Part shown: positions 1 through 13,200 of the stretch, piece by piece
How positions within the stretch are numbered: the first letter of the stretch is position 1
Layout: the number at the start of each line of letters is the position of its first letter
Assembly (NCBI RefSeq): GCF_964355755.1
Contig: NC_092673.1
Span: forward strand, 35,783,648 to 35,847,647
Reading direction: 5' to 3'
From: Antedon mediterranea
Lineage: Eukaryota > Echinodermata > Crinoidea > Comatulida > Antedonidae
Length of the DNA: 64,000 bases
The notes under the pieces: model-generated
What the model was told of the DNA's origin: nothing
The model's database searches: none
The model's input: the letters and a program-made list of their open reading frames with translations, nothing else
Program-made: the position numbers and the translations under genes

Positions 1-1852
1 GACACTTGGTCCAACCAAGGAAGCATATAATCCTTTAACAATAATAATCTTTAGAAAACTATAAAAAAACGATCCATCAAACTCACTCACACCGGACTTT
101 GTACTCTGTCATTCCAAAATGAGAATATTATTTGTGTACACACATGATGATGACGTTTGAGGGAATGCCTCTGATATCGATTTGTTTCTGATTCGTTGTT
201 CTATTGCCTACGTATTGTATTCGATCCATTACGATTTTCACGCTTAATTCCCACAGGGACAATTCATTTATACGGCCGGCGATTCAAACAAAATTGACAA
301 TTAAAAATGTACTCATTGGTATTTAATAGTTATATCTGTACTTGACTAATGATAACAAAGCGCAGTCTGGCGGCCGTCACAATATCAGGCCTACTGAATT
401 TTTTATCCTCCAACATCCCTTTGTTTTGGGACATTTTTGTTTAGTTTGTTACGAAGTTTTGTGTTATTTCGCGTTACCAAATCCTTTACTAATTGATTGT
501 GGGGGATACACGTTACATTACGTGTACGCGTAATATGTGACGTCACAGTGCGCTGCCAAATGTAAAGTACTTCTACACCATAAAACTTTATGTGACAAAA
601 AATGTGATGGGCCTAAATGGACATGATGATGTCATATCACTACCATTAAGCATATCACTCTTTTTTTTTTGTGAAACTAGTTTGATAGTGTAGACTTTCT
701 CATGTATGAACAAAACGAAAATTAGCACACAAAATTCGGATATGTATGAAACCAATAGTGTTTATTGATGAATATCAAAGCATAGAATGACGTGAAAATG
801 ATAACGGAGTTTGTCCGTAGTCTGACTTATTGGGAATTGACTGTTAGCTGGGTCACCTACGTCCTAATCCGCTAATGAAAAATAAACCCAACCAGATATT
901 ATAAAGCTATAATAAGATTGATTCTAATAAAATGTCACACAAGTATACACGGCAGTCAATGGTACGTCCATTTCTGAGCAGCAGTTTTACGATGGTGACG
1001 TCATACATTACGTAACATACTTCTTTCTCCATTGTTCACGGATTTTAGGACCAGCCTGCTATAACTAAACGATAACTGTTGTATTAAGATTATACTCGTG
1101 AAGATTAAATTAATTATTAATTAATAGCTACGATTGAATAATAATAAATACATCCAAAGCCTTTATTTGGGCAAGGTCAGATATAAGAAATGGTCTAAAA
1201 ATGAATGGAGAAAGAAATATGTATTTGAATGGCGTGAACCATCGTAGACTTACTGCTAGATTCGGCGAAGGTAGTGAGTCTATTCTATAAAACTCAAGTA
1301 GACTCTCTTGCACGACGTCTCGGCCAACTTTTAGAATCTCTTTCCAATTAAGAATTCTAAAATAATTTATTGCAAAAAGGGGAAATACAAATTCAAAAAT
1401 AAACACGTTTTTGTGGTCGTTTGAAAGAAGACGGTATCGCCTCTTACCATGGGGTTAAACGGTATTACGGTTAATATACCCGTTTACTTGAAAACATTAG
1501 TAAAAATAAACCCATTTTCGTTATACGGAAGACGCAATAACGTTATAACAAACGTTATGACGTCACCTTTTCGTAGATATAAAAAAGGTATTGTTATGCT
1601 TCCTGTTTGGAACTAAGTTAATACACAAAGAATGTTCCCTTGACAGTTTGTACACTCACATATTTATAGATGTTCTATAACTAGAAGTATAAATGAAATT
1701 TACATATTGTTATGATCTACATAGGGCATTACCAAATAAGGAGGAATTGCTTATTCAACTCCTATCTTTTACGATAGTCATAATATCGTTTGTACTGCCA
1801 TAGTAGAAACATATAGAAGCATATTTGATACATTTGGTGAGTAGGAGGTGAT
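1..1852. other. left-edge spacer and light-chain 3' flank
   Basis: No coding exon is visible on either strand. The stretch is AT-rich with scattered short reading frames lacking splice context or recognisable protein. It holds one degraded copy of the AAGCTCTGTCTACACTATC element near 570-696. The part next to 1852 should contain the 3' UTR of the minus-strand myosin light chain, but I see no clear AATAAA on that strand close to the stop. Confidence 0.6.
570..696. mobile_element. MITE family 1, degraded copy
   Basis: Shares the central block of the family (GACATGATGATGTCATATCA, itself nearly palindromic) and the right end (TAGTTTGATAGTGTAGAC). The left end is eroded (TTCTACACCATAAAAC). No transposase is encoded. 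Ten related copies occur in this window. Confidence 0.7.
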
Positions 1853-4800
1853 TTACTTAGATGATTTGACAAGTTCTTCATCCTTGGTTCCATGTTTGAT
1901 GATGCGGACGAACGCGGGATAATTTAGCCAACCATCATCATCAATTGGAGCACCTTTGTACATTTGATCTACTTCTTCCTGAGTGAACCGTTCTCCGCTC
2001 TGCATCATTTTAGTGGCAAAGCTGCAAGACAATTGCATATATTAATATGTGTGTACCTAATTCTAAGGGTTCTCTAACCCTACAGACGCAACGCAACGAC
2101 GTATCGACGCAAAGTGATTTCAGTCAGGCGGGGCAAACACAATTATTAGAAGGGCATTTTCTCACGTAGATTGCGTTACGCTGCGTCGCTAGTGGGAATC
2201 AAACTTTACGTTGCGTCGCTATTTGCGTTGCGCGGCTGGATTTTGTTCTAGTGGGAACCAAGCTTAATGGATGATATCAATGTCGAGAAGCGCCACTCGA
2301 GACTACTACATACGTACCTATATGCGCAGAATGTTTTATGCTGCGTAGTAAAGTGGGCGTCGGGAAAACCAGGGAAGAGTTAAATTACACTCTTCCTTGG
2401 GAAAACGAATGGTCCGTAATGAGAACAACCAATTGAAAAAAAGTGTGACATGATCATGTTTTGATTATTATGACAAATAATTATTTAATGAACTTACTAA
2501 TCCTCATTTATCTTTCCTTTTGCTTCAAGATCAAATAGTTTAAATGCATTTAATATCGTGTCCTCCGCGTCCGTCCCGTTTAGTTTTTCACCAAACAGTG
2601 TTAGAAACATAGTGAAGTTGATAGGTCCTGGTGCATCGGCTACCATCACGTCCAGTTCATCGCTTTTTGGCTCTTTACCTGAAATAGTAAAAACATAATT
2701 ATACAACATGTGCTTTATATCGACCTCGTATTCTAGTTATACTGTTGCAAATCATTTACGCATTCTAATATTATTACAATTATTGTCTACAAATGACGAA
2801 TGGAAGCTCAAATAACCCGTTTATCGCAAATAGCGTGAGGAGGAACACAATGCATGGTGGGAAGGGTTTAGGAGCAAACGTCACGACGCGTACGTACAAA
2901 CAACAAATCACGTACGCGTCGTGACGTTCGCTTCCAAACCCTTGCCACCATGCGTCGTGTACGCTAGTTGCGATAAACCGTATTAATTGCTTCTTGTTGG
3001 TTTAAAGGTTTTTCACGCCTGTTCTCCCGGAACGATTCTGTCAATGTTTCGTTTTCACGACGCTCCACCAGCTATGCGACAATTAATATGCGCGTAGCCG
3101 CGTGAAAACGAAACATTGCCGTTCGACGATTTGATTTGCCGCCGCCCCTACCGGTAACTAGAAGAAAATGACGCATCGCGTCAATCACTGCTATCCAATC
3201 ATAACACGTTATTCTATTACTCACCCATAGAGGCGAACATATCTTGTAAATCCTCTCTGTCAATGAAACCATCACGGTTCTGGTCGATCAATGTGAAAGC
3301 CTAATCATGTTGAAAGATATAAAAATCGTCAAATTATGTATGTAACTTTACAAGGTAAAATACAGAAGCTATTGTACTGGAACGATCAGGCAAATAGCGT
3401 GCGCGAGGCATGATGGGAAGGGTTTGGGAGCAAACGTCACGACGCGTACGTACGTGATTTGTTGTTTATGTACGCGTCGTGACGTTTTGGTCCCAAACCC
3501 TCCCTAAACGTATAGATAGGCTATACAAAAAAATGTTTGAATGATTACCTCTTTGAATTCCTGGATCTGGGCCTGGTCGAACATAGCGAACACATTAGAA
3601 GTGGCACGTTGCGCACGCTTCTTGCTAGACTTTCCCTTCTTCTTTGCGCTGGCCTAAATATCAAACAAATTATGACATGAGTCACGTGAACCCATGAAAC
3701 ATTATACAGACAATTTTATTGGTAAAGTTAACAATTGTCTTGTTGCGCCGAATGTCTGATAGGAGATACACATAGATTATGCATGTAGGTGTTAGAATTT
3801 TGGTAAAATATTTACTGTACAGTAATTAGTTTATTATCCTTGATCCAAAATTGAAGACAAACTAATGGACTGTTGCATTTTGTAGCAGTGGCGTCTTGTG
3901 TAGAGTTTGAAAATTGTTGAAAATAAAATAAAATTTTTAATTAATATGAAATGAAAAATATATACTCTAATTAATTTGTTATAGGCCTATAATTGTTTAT
4001 TTTAGTAAGTGATTTTAGTGGTATCTAAACAATGGTAAACTGTCATGTTTTATGTGACGACAATACATCTTGATACAATACATCTTGATACACAGTGATA
4101 TTATTAATACTGTATAGTATATTGAAATTAATTCACTACAGTAATATTCTATAGAAAAATGTTGAATGAATCGGTTTATATAGATAGCTCCATGCCTAAA
4201 TAAATATATATGTTATCACACTGGTGTATAATTAAAAGGCTACTGGCTACAACGAATTCAAGGAATGCCTTAGGTATTTGCGGAATGTCACGACATGGAT
4301 TAGTGCGCACGAGCGGCGGTCCAGCTCGACATCGCAAAGGTCAATCGTATGGGCAACGCACCCTGGTGCGGGTTATTTACCGATAACCCAAATATGGCAT
4401 GTAGAATTAATAATTACATTTACCTAATGAATTATGAATGTTATCCTCGCTCGGGTTGTAGTATCCGTATTTATACTAGGGATATTATGTTTTTCTACGT
4501 AACGTTTAATGTTGATTTCGGGCGATTTGAAGCTAGGCCTATTCGAAAGAATCTAGGACACCCACCACATTCTTTCGAAATTGAAAGAACAAGTATATAC
4601 GGTACTTAATTCAAGATAAATAGCATACTTAATTTAATTAACACAATTTGAGTTCGGTGATGCTAGTACGACGCCCTCTAAAGGCACGATTCCTAATATG
4701 GTCATCCAGGTCTATTAATGATTGTCTGGTTTAAAGGTGATGTCTATTGTTCGAACATAAAGCGATATTGTATTAAATTCCAGAATAGTCCTAATACATT

Positions 4801-5468
4801 TTTTCTTATTATGATACTGGTTTTCCAATTTGTCACTTCGTTTTACAATCATGTTGTAGGCCTACATTTTGATCTACACTGTGGTAACTTTCTCTAAATT
4901 ATACATACCAGTATTGCCTATAGGCTACGTGACTAATAAATTGTCTATTCGAGACACTGAGTCTAATTTTTGGGAGGGGTGTCGATGCGGCGGAGTGAGG
5001 TGTCAATGCGGCGGGGTGAGGTATGGGCGAGGGGTAGTGTCCTGATTCTGGTGAAAATTATATATTCTTAAATGTTACAACAGGAGGTCGCAGACCTGCA
5101 CTTTTGCCGGTGATCGGTAGGCTACAATATCCAAATTGCATCCGAAAATAAATTTAAATATCGACTTTGTTGGGAAAAAAACATTTTAATCGAGTTTGTA
5201 ATATAATTCCACATGTCGCAACTTTCATCCAATTCAAATTCCTGATATTTCATGGTGAAAATATAATTAATCTTGCAATTAACTCAACTATAATTAAAAT
5301 TAACAAATTATGTTGTGTAAATTGGTAAACAAAAAATGTACATACATACATACATCCATACATGCCCTACAGAAAGTTATGTTTTAAAATGGTACCGTAC
5401 GGTAGCTAATGTGTAATACATATTAGCTATTTGTAGGCACTGAAATAATGTATATAGTTACTCACCAT
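1853..5468 (-). CDS. MYL9: myosin regulatory light chain (MYL9/MYL12 type)
   Basis: Regulatory light chain of non-muscle/smooth-muscle myosin II; it binds the heavy-chain neck and switches the motor when phosphorylated. Exons in transcript order: 5468-5466 (ATG only), 3653-3549, 3300-3225, 2678-2498, 2021-1853, all with GT/AG borders, giving 177 residues. The basic N-terminus leads into RATSNVF (Thr19/Ser20), the kinase target site of vertebrate MYL9/MYL12. A complete first EF-hand loop spans residues 42-53 ([12 protein letters not shown]), followed by [21 protein letters not shown] and a degenerate C-terminal EF-hand. The C-terminus ends ELVKSSK, a little longer than the 172 residues usual in vertebrates. 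The coding start sits exactly at the first donor, so exon 1 is otherwise 5' UTR. Vertebrate paralogue assignment is not meaningful here. Introns hold three foldback elements. Confidence 0.95.
2062..2265. mobile_element. MITE family 2 copy in light-chain intron
   Basis: Degenerate copy of the family with termini AAGCTTGGTTCCCACTAG / CTAGTGGGAACCAAGCTT. The right end is intact and doubled (CTAGTGGGAATCAAACTT then CTAGTGGGAACCAAGCTT), suggesting a partial internal duplication. It lies in the last intron of the light-chain gene and has no coding capacity. Confidence 0.75.
2819..2978. mobile_element. MITE family 3, full foldback element
   Basis: Imperfect palindrome with termini GTTTATCGCAAATAGCG and CGCTAGTTGCGATAAAC. 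Inner arms carry GGGAAGGGTTTAGGAGC and ACGTCACGACGCGTACGT against ACGTACGCGTCGTGACGT. It can form a long hairpin. It lies in the third intron of the light-chain gene; two other copies are at 3391-3504 and 45728-45915. Confidence 0.8.
3391..3504. mobile_element. MITE family 3, truncated copy
   Basis: Same inner arms as the 2819-2978 element (CACGACGCGTACGTACGTGA against TGTACGCGTCGTGACGT), but the outer GTTTATCGC ends are lost. It lies in the second intron of the light-chain gene, only about 90 bp from exon 3. Confidence 0.75.
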
Positions 5469-5584
5469 TTTGATTTCTAAAGGTTGGGACTACTTGACAA
5501 GCGTCGACGCACCAAGAAAAGAGACAACTTGTAATAAGCTACAGGATCATCAACACATCTAAAGGATCTCTCTTCATCAAATTG

Positions 5585-5592
5585 TGACGTCA
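5585..5592. promoter_or_regulatory. CRE (TGACGTCA) upstream of light chain
   Basis: Perfect palindromic ATF/CREB site about 120 bp upstream of the light-chain ATG, where a proximal promoter would be expected. TGACGTCA-like sequence also occurs inside mobile elements here, but none is recognised at this site. Confidence 0.45.
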
Positions 5593-6052
5593 CAGCACAT
5601 TCCTAGCGTCTTCCATTCTCATATTCGGATACCTTTATTAAAAAAAAAAAATTATTATATTCAACTTAACTTAATAATAACGAATGAAAACAAATGAAAT
5701 ATTCCGGAAAGAATACAATTTTCTTTTGTAATATATTTCATTAAACGTTATTTATTTAAAAAATATATAAGAGATATAGATGTACACTTTTTTGTTGTCG
5801 TTTTACCTATGATACAATGGAATAGTCCGATTTGAGGGTATCTTGGAATTCTGGCACTGCCTTATTTAGGCACACATCATACATACAGATCTTGCAGGCT
5901 TTGACAGACATGTATACATTGAAATAGTGTTACCGATACCAAGGAATGGTAGGGAACAGAAAAGTCTTTAATCAAAAATAAAAACAAAGACAAATTTAGT
6001 CAGCCTAGTTACACACGTCACGTGTGATAAGAAGTCGGAAACGCGTGCCATA

Positions 6053-6062
6053 CGCATGCGCA
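6053..6062. promoter_or_regulatory. NRF1-like site CGCATGCGCA
   Basis: Matches the core of the palindromic NRF1 consensus typical of housekeeping promoters. A CACGTG E-box lies about 30 bp to the left. In an AT-rich spacer this local GC palindrome stands out. Which flanking gene it serves is unknown. Confidence 0.35.
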
Positions 6063-7286
6063 AAACACATCGTTTTGGCCTCCTACTGTAAGAGTTTCAC
6101 ATTTAAAATTATATTTTATAATTTAAAATGAACGATACCGAGTAAAGATGATTGTTCGATGTAGGCCTATGAATTGATATATAAAATTGCTTCGGAAATC
6201 GACAAAGTATCACAAACACAATACCAACGTGTGAAGATCATAACCAATTATAGAAAACGTTTACTTTTTCTACTATTCACGGCCTAATTGCTTCAGTCAC
6301 AACATTCTCAGCCTCACACTCTATAAGCTCATTGCCTGAAAGTTTTAACAATTATATTTATTTTCACTTTAGAACAAAATTAAAATGCCTTTTTCCTCTC
6401 TTTTTACTGCCTACAACAAAGCATCTTATTTACTTTTTCATTCCAATGTAGAAAACAAAAGCGTACCATTAACGTTTGTAGGGCACGCTGTAGGGTAGCC
6501 AAAAGTTCTTCATGAAATCATAGTGTTGTAATGTAACGTACAATAAAACAATGCTGCAGTATAACAGTTTACTGCCAACACAAAATAAAATATATGCAAC
6601 AAAAGTCTCCTTTTAAATTGACCGAAGGTGTGCAACAATCATTAATAATATTTAAAACAATTTAAAATATTAAATTTAAACACTTAAAAATCTTCCCAGC
6701 TATAAAAAGCTATTTCGTATTTTATATTTTCCCTATATTTATTTTTATGTCAAATATTTAAGCTGGACCAATACATTTATAATTTATTTATTATGCAATT
6801 TTTTAAATGATGAGGGTCTATCCTAGTTGCCATATATCACCTACAACTCACTTACAAAAACATAAATTGTCCTTCCAATAAAGTAAACAAACAGCGCCAT
6901 CTATCTACAATCGTATTCACTTCCGGGAAACAAAAACGTTAGAATAATCCATTTTGAACGGATAAAATATACAATTCAGGATACATTCGAATTGCATTAT
7001 TTTGTTTAAAAAATTAATTTGAAGACAATAAATAAATGTTTATTTGAAATTGTATCAAATATGAATATAATAACTATAGTAGTTGGCAGGAAAAAATTAA
7101 AAAGTAAAACATTCATATACGCACAGCAACTTTATGCAATAGAATAGCCCAATCAGGGCCGATTTAAATGCCAATTTACATACGGTATACCAAACAAACA
7201 AAAAAGAAGCTGTGTTGTTTAAAAAACTGTTACAGCTGATCGGTTGTATTTTAAATTTTAGTTTAAGTGTCAAGTATGCAAAAGTC

Positions 7287-10200
7287 ATGGATACTGTAGA
7301 AAACATTAAATCATATAGGCCTAGACAAATACTACGTGTAATTACGTTAGTTTTGATCATACAGTTAAAGTTTTGTGAACCGGTGTTTGGACGAATTGTT
7401 GACAAGGACGTTTCAATTTCTGTGTACAATGTTCCGTCTTTGATCCTAGCGATGGGCCGAAGTTTCAGTTTTGGCTCCGATTCTAGTTTATTTTTCCAAC
7501 TAACGTGCCCGACCAAGGTAAGCATGATTACTATTAAATATTAATACGTTGATTTGCTAGGCTAACTTAAGTATAGCCTAGTCGACGTAGGCCTAGGCCA
7601 ACAAGGTTGGTAGCTAGTAGATCTAGAAGAGCCTAGCTAGAGGCTACAAATGTCCCAGGTTAATCGCCTGGAAACACAATTGGATACGCCCACCAAGACG
7701 TCAGCTTAATCTCTTGAAATTATGATTGTATAAACCTAGTGCCCAGACAAATAGTTTTATAAATAACTTTAAAATGAAAGTAAACAAAGTAAATGTAATT
7801 TTTCCTATAGTTATTCAGTGCAAGAATCCTACTAAATAATGAATTATTGTTTATTATTTCTTGTTATTTAATTAAATTTACTCAGAGACCTTCCTACACA
7901 GGGCCTACTAAATAATGATTTAATAAATTTACTTGTCGAAGAATTGTTTAAATCCTGTAATGCTGTGCTTTAGGAGATTTATGACTGACTGTCAAAAAGG
8001 TTTTTGAGTGATAATATATTGTGCAGGTACAGTGTTTGAAAAAATCTTTAATGATCACATTCTGTTTCCTTTGATAAGACTTCCTTCCACCAGTACAAAA
8101 TAACAGCTGAGCATACATTTGACTTGGTTTCCTGCACATAAATGTTTTAAAACACATTTGACCTTGCAGTATGAGGTCACCACTGCAATTAGGACTTAAA
8201 TATTCAACTGTACTAATTACAGTAATTTAGCTGTCACATGTGTTGGTACAGTAATTAGATAATTAAACGTTTGTTCTACTACAGCTTTTTTAGTAGTAAA
8301 ATATTAATAGATGTAGCCAATTATAATACTAATTAGTCTTAATAATATTCTCAACAAGACATGAGTATTTATAAATTAGTGATCATTACATCTACAGTAA
8401 TGTCAATCAATTTGTTGCAACATTGTACAATTTCCGGTATGTCTTGTCTTTAATTTATTTTCTTGTTTTAATTAACATTACATTACATGATTACAATCAA
8501 CCAATCAACCAGCACTATTGTTGTAATGTTACGTAACTTTACCCTTCGTGAGACTATAAAGTTGTACATTATTACAATCAACCAATCAACCAGCACTATT
8601 GTTGTAATGTAACGTAACTTTACCCTTCGTGAGACTATAAAGTTGTACATTATTACAATCAACCAATCAACCAGCACTATTGTTGTAATTTTACGTAACT
8701 TTACCCTTCGTGAGACTTTAAAGTTTAAAATTCTATTCATGCAAAGCTTACCTGGATAAACCAACCAAGGCCTTTTCCCTCTGAGAGGAGAACATAATTT
8801 GAAAAGTAAACCCCTCCAAGATAGTGGTATCATCCGTGAGCCATGTGACTTTGCCCATGCATACAACATAATATATCTTTTTGAGATGTCGAAACGCCGA
8901 TTTGTTTTGAAAACCGAGAGAACATACTTTGATCCATTGTGATTGAGACTATTAGTATCAGCAATACAGTACATTTTTTTGTCAATTCTGCTGGAATACG
9001 TTATTAACAATAATATAAAATGTATCTATTTTACTTTAGTTTACTTAAAATTCAAATTGGATAAAAGGGATGTTATACTGTATTAAATCCAGTCTTATGA
9101 TCTATACTTTATGATTTAAAAAGCAATTACCGTAGGTAAAAATGGAATGATACAGTACAATTCAAGAATTGATTGCATCTGATTTGAATCAATGCATTCA
9201 TCATTGTATGTTAATACAACATTAATGTTAACATTCTCTTTTTGACAGAATGATCATTTTAATGTTTATACTGATGTCTACTTATTAGCATGTAGCTATG
9301 GTGACAGGAGGGAGGTAAGTGTTTAAGAGTTGATGATTATTGTTTTGATGCATTTATGATTTCTTTATGACATGTGATAATATTATATTATCATTTTTAG
9401 TAAGACTGTATTACTGTAGTGTACTTGTAGCTTATGTCTTTATCCTAACTAAATGTTATTAAGCATACATTTTGTAATTGTCTATCTCAACGTAGGATGT
9501 GGTTACAGTAATTAACTATACGAAACATTAAATACATGAATCACAGCCTCCTGGGGCTGGGGTTGTTAGCTATAAATGTTTCAACTGGAATCCAATTTAA
9601 GTTTAAAAACCTAGATGGATCATTCTAATCCCACATCAGTCCAGAAATCATTCAAATTAGATAGGTACTTTGTACTTACTTTACACTAAGTACGATATTA
9701 TCATCCCATAAACTACCAGTTGAAATAAATGTCAATATACATTTATTACGAGATCAAATTAATTTGCTAAAGGTCAAACAAAATGTACGTTTGACAGGTC
9801 GTCAGTGTTTTTTCACCTAAGTTGGTTACTAAGTTGGTTACTAAGTTGGTTACTAAGTTGGTTACTAAGTTGGTTACTAAGTTGGTTACTTCATTTAGTT
9901 TGTCGTCAGTTTTTATTATATTTTCAATATGAAACACAGGTTATTGACATTTAAAATCTTTGTTGAATCACTGACTTTAAAATGTTATAGTTAGACAGTA
10001 AAATTATATCATAATCCTACAGTACACAATCTATTAATAGTTACAGCTTAAGAATGATAAAATATGACTAATTTCACCAAAATTACAATGATCACTGAAA
10101 TTCAGTGTATGATTATTTCGGCCGCTGGTTATGAATGCCTACATTCATAACTTTATAATTTACTCACCAAGGCCATAGCGTGAGGTTGAAAACATGCTTT

Positions 10201-13200
10201 AAATAAAATGATTATATAAAATATGACAATCTATGCTGGGAATTACAAATTTCTCATGCTGGCTATGGCCCTGCTCACCATCATCTCATATTGAGTACAA
10301 GGGTTAGGTCAGCTTTAAGAAGTATAGTCTTTACACACCATTGCCTAGAGGGATGGTTTGTTTTTGGCAAGTATGGCGGCTGATATTGCACACAGTGACC
10401 ATAGAGATAATTATCTCTATGCTGTGAGTGACTCAGTTAACACTGTATTGTCAATCAAAATATTAAGCTTTCATTTTGTGGATTAATATATTATGTATAT
10501 CAATAGAAATTGTTTATTACATTTATTTGATAAAAAGGTATCAAAATGGAACAATGATATGCTGATAGGAATGTGTCACCAACTAGGAGAAGTTGAACCA
10601 AACACGCTGGACGGTTTGCCTTGCTTGCATATGAAAGTTCAACAGGCTGCAGACGATCCCGGCTCTTTCTACTTGAATCATACGTTTTCTCGGCAACGCA
10701 ACTTTCTTATCATGACACTGATATGTCCGCCAGTTAAACCAAAACTATCCGGAGTTCTTGTAACTCCGACTACAATCTGTCGGGTAAGGCTTTTTAATGT
10801 TGATATCAATGTTTCAAATCCACATTTCAAATCAGATTAAATTTAATGCGCGGTTAAACTTAACGAAGGTGACATTAAACATTAGTACTGTAGAATAAAT
10901 ATACCATAACTTTAATAATAATTTATAAGTCATCACATGACATTTCATGTATAAATTGCAGAGTAGGAATTAGTATGTACACAGTACTTCATAAATTAAT
11001 ATTTTTTCAAAACATGTTATTTTCGAGGCATTTAATGTTCAGAAAATACATAACATTAATATTTAATGTAACAGACAAATTATTTAATCTTATAAAGTCT
11101 ACTTCTATAAGCAACAAAGAGATAAATGGCAGCTGGACAAACAGCCCAAGGGTACGGAATTGATCAATGATCCTATCCACTACAGTCTACTAACTAATTA
11201 TTACAATACATTTACTGTAATGTGTCGCACCACAACAGTATACTGTACCGTCACAGGAACACATTTGTGCCTTAAATTTATTTTGTTGGTTTTTACTATA
11301 CAACTGTTATTATATTTCATAGCATTTCTACCATATTAAAATTATAAGAAATATTGTAAACAAATTCTTTGCTGAAATAAAATAAAATACAACTTTTGTT
11401 AAGCTCTGTCTACAACTATCAAAAATGTGCCCATATATGGACGTGATGATGTCATATCACTACCATATTTGGGCAAATTACTTCCATTTTTGGGCACATT
11501 TATTTTGTCAAACTACAGTAAATTTATACTGTTGGCAAACTTTTAATGTGATTTGAAGGAATCCACTATTAAATTACAGTACTTCATCATAACAAATATA
11601 TTGTTGAACAACATAGTGATTTACGAGCTAAGTACCTCATTATACTTCTTAAATTTTGCAATATTTGGGGAAACTGCAACCTACATCTGTTAATCGAATG
11701 TAAAGTATCGTACATATTTGACGTAGTTTCTATTTAAGTTTATTAGAATCCTATTAGAGAACACTGACCTGTAAAAAGCACTGATCATGTAGCAAGTTCA
11801 ATAGTATTCAGTTCAATAGTACTCAGTTCAATAGTACTCAGTTCAATATCAATGGTATTCAGTTCAGAGTATTCAAAATCATGAAGATCTATGAACAATA
11901 AAATAAAAGCTGTTATGTCAGTGAATTTAGGGATAAAAAAAATACAACTAGATTAAAAGGATTTACATGATAATGCTGTCAAGCATTTTAATCCCATAAT
12001 TTGAAGTCCATATTACCTCACGACGAATAAATATTTGCATTCGATTACAAACAAGGTATGAAAAGTACTGTACTGTACTGAAGCTCTGTCCACACAAGTT
12101 TTCATCATGTCCATGCATGGGCACGTCACTCCTTTTTTTGTCACATAAGTTTGATAGTATAAACAGAGCTTTATAAATCATTATGTAGTAGTTGGGTCCA
12201 TTTCCTACAGTATGTACAGTTTTGAATCTTAAAGCATTTCAGAATTAAACAGAAGTGATAAGTGAGTGGCAACTATTTTCAATCTTAGTTTTAAAACTAA
12301 AATAGTATACATTCATTTGATCTTTTATTTCGGAATCTCTGATCCATAGAAAGTAAAATTACATAAATAAATTAAAAATAAACAAAACTGTACGGATTAC
12401 TACTAATCACGAATGTACTCATATTTATAAAGGAGTTATTTTCACAATGTTTTTACAAAAATGCGTCAAAGTTAAGGAATCGTGGAAATAAATGACTTCA
12501 CATTTGATAATTAACTTTCATTGACGCATTTCTTTTATTAAAATTTAATACAATAATATTTTCTTTGCTGCGATGTTTATAATAATCTGTCTCCTTTCAA
12601 CTACATTCTATTTGATAGGATTTATGAAACATTAAGCAAAATGAACCTGCAGCTGTTAACAGTAGCATTGCATGAATCAAAGAATTTAATTTAAAGTCCA
12701 TATCACATGCAGCATTGAAATATTCAAACTAATGTTAATTGTATTTCTAAATAATAATAATAATCGATGAAAACTATAACAATGTTTAGCTATTTTTAAG
12801 ACCAACCTGAAGAGGTCGCTATTTGCTGATGTACTCGCACGTTGTTGATGCACAAAGTGCCATGAGCTCCACATGGTGGTGGGGGATACCAGTGCTATTA
12901 TAAGTTTTAATTTTTAATTTAAATTATTATTATTTTACCTTTAATTTGTAAACCTATTGGTTTGTGCCGCTGTTACAAAAGCATCAATCCAAATAAAGTT
13001 ATTAATTTACTCTGGTCTTTCACAGTGCATTCAGACTATAACCTGTAATTGAACCATGTGACTTAAAAGTAGGTCGTCTACATTATTCAGATCACATGAC
13101 ATTTGTTGAAGACTAGCATTCACATTAGCTTAACAAGTATTAATGATTTTTAAAATTGCAAACATTGCCAGCATTCGGCGGTGATACGTTCTGTTAGTGT

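Larger units (their letters stand above)
5469..7286. other. divergent spacer between light chain and GOST-like gene
   Basis: Head-to-head spacer holding the promoters of both flanking genes. It contains a perfect CRE at 5585-5592, an E-box-like CACGTG near 6019-6024, and a CGCATGCGCA core at 6053-6062. The rest is AT-rich with no supported exon or mobile element. Confidence 0.6.

Noticed and set aside
4349-4609. 86-residue plus-strand frame in light-chain intron 1
   Set aside because: No recognisable domain, no exon borders, and antisense to a well-supported gene.
7097-7525. 142-residue minus-strand frame
   Set aside because: It is the antisense shadow of exon 1 of the GOST-like gene, which has correct splice and signal-peptide context.
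8483-9010. 175-residue minus-strand reading frame
   Set aside because: Most of it is the 81-bp tandem repeat, and the rest lacks splice context or recognisable protein; it lies in a GOST-like gene intron.
10164-10290. Inverted words AAGGCCATAGC / GCTATGGCC in GOST-like intron 2
   Set aside because: Short and imperfect; not enough to call an element.
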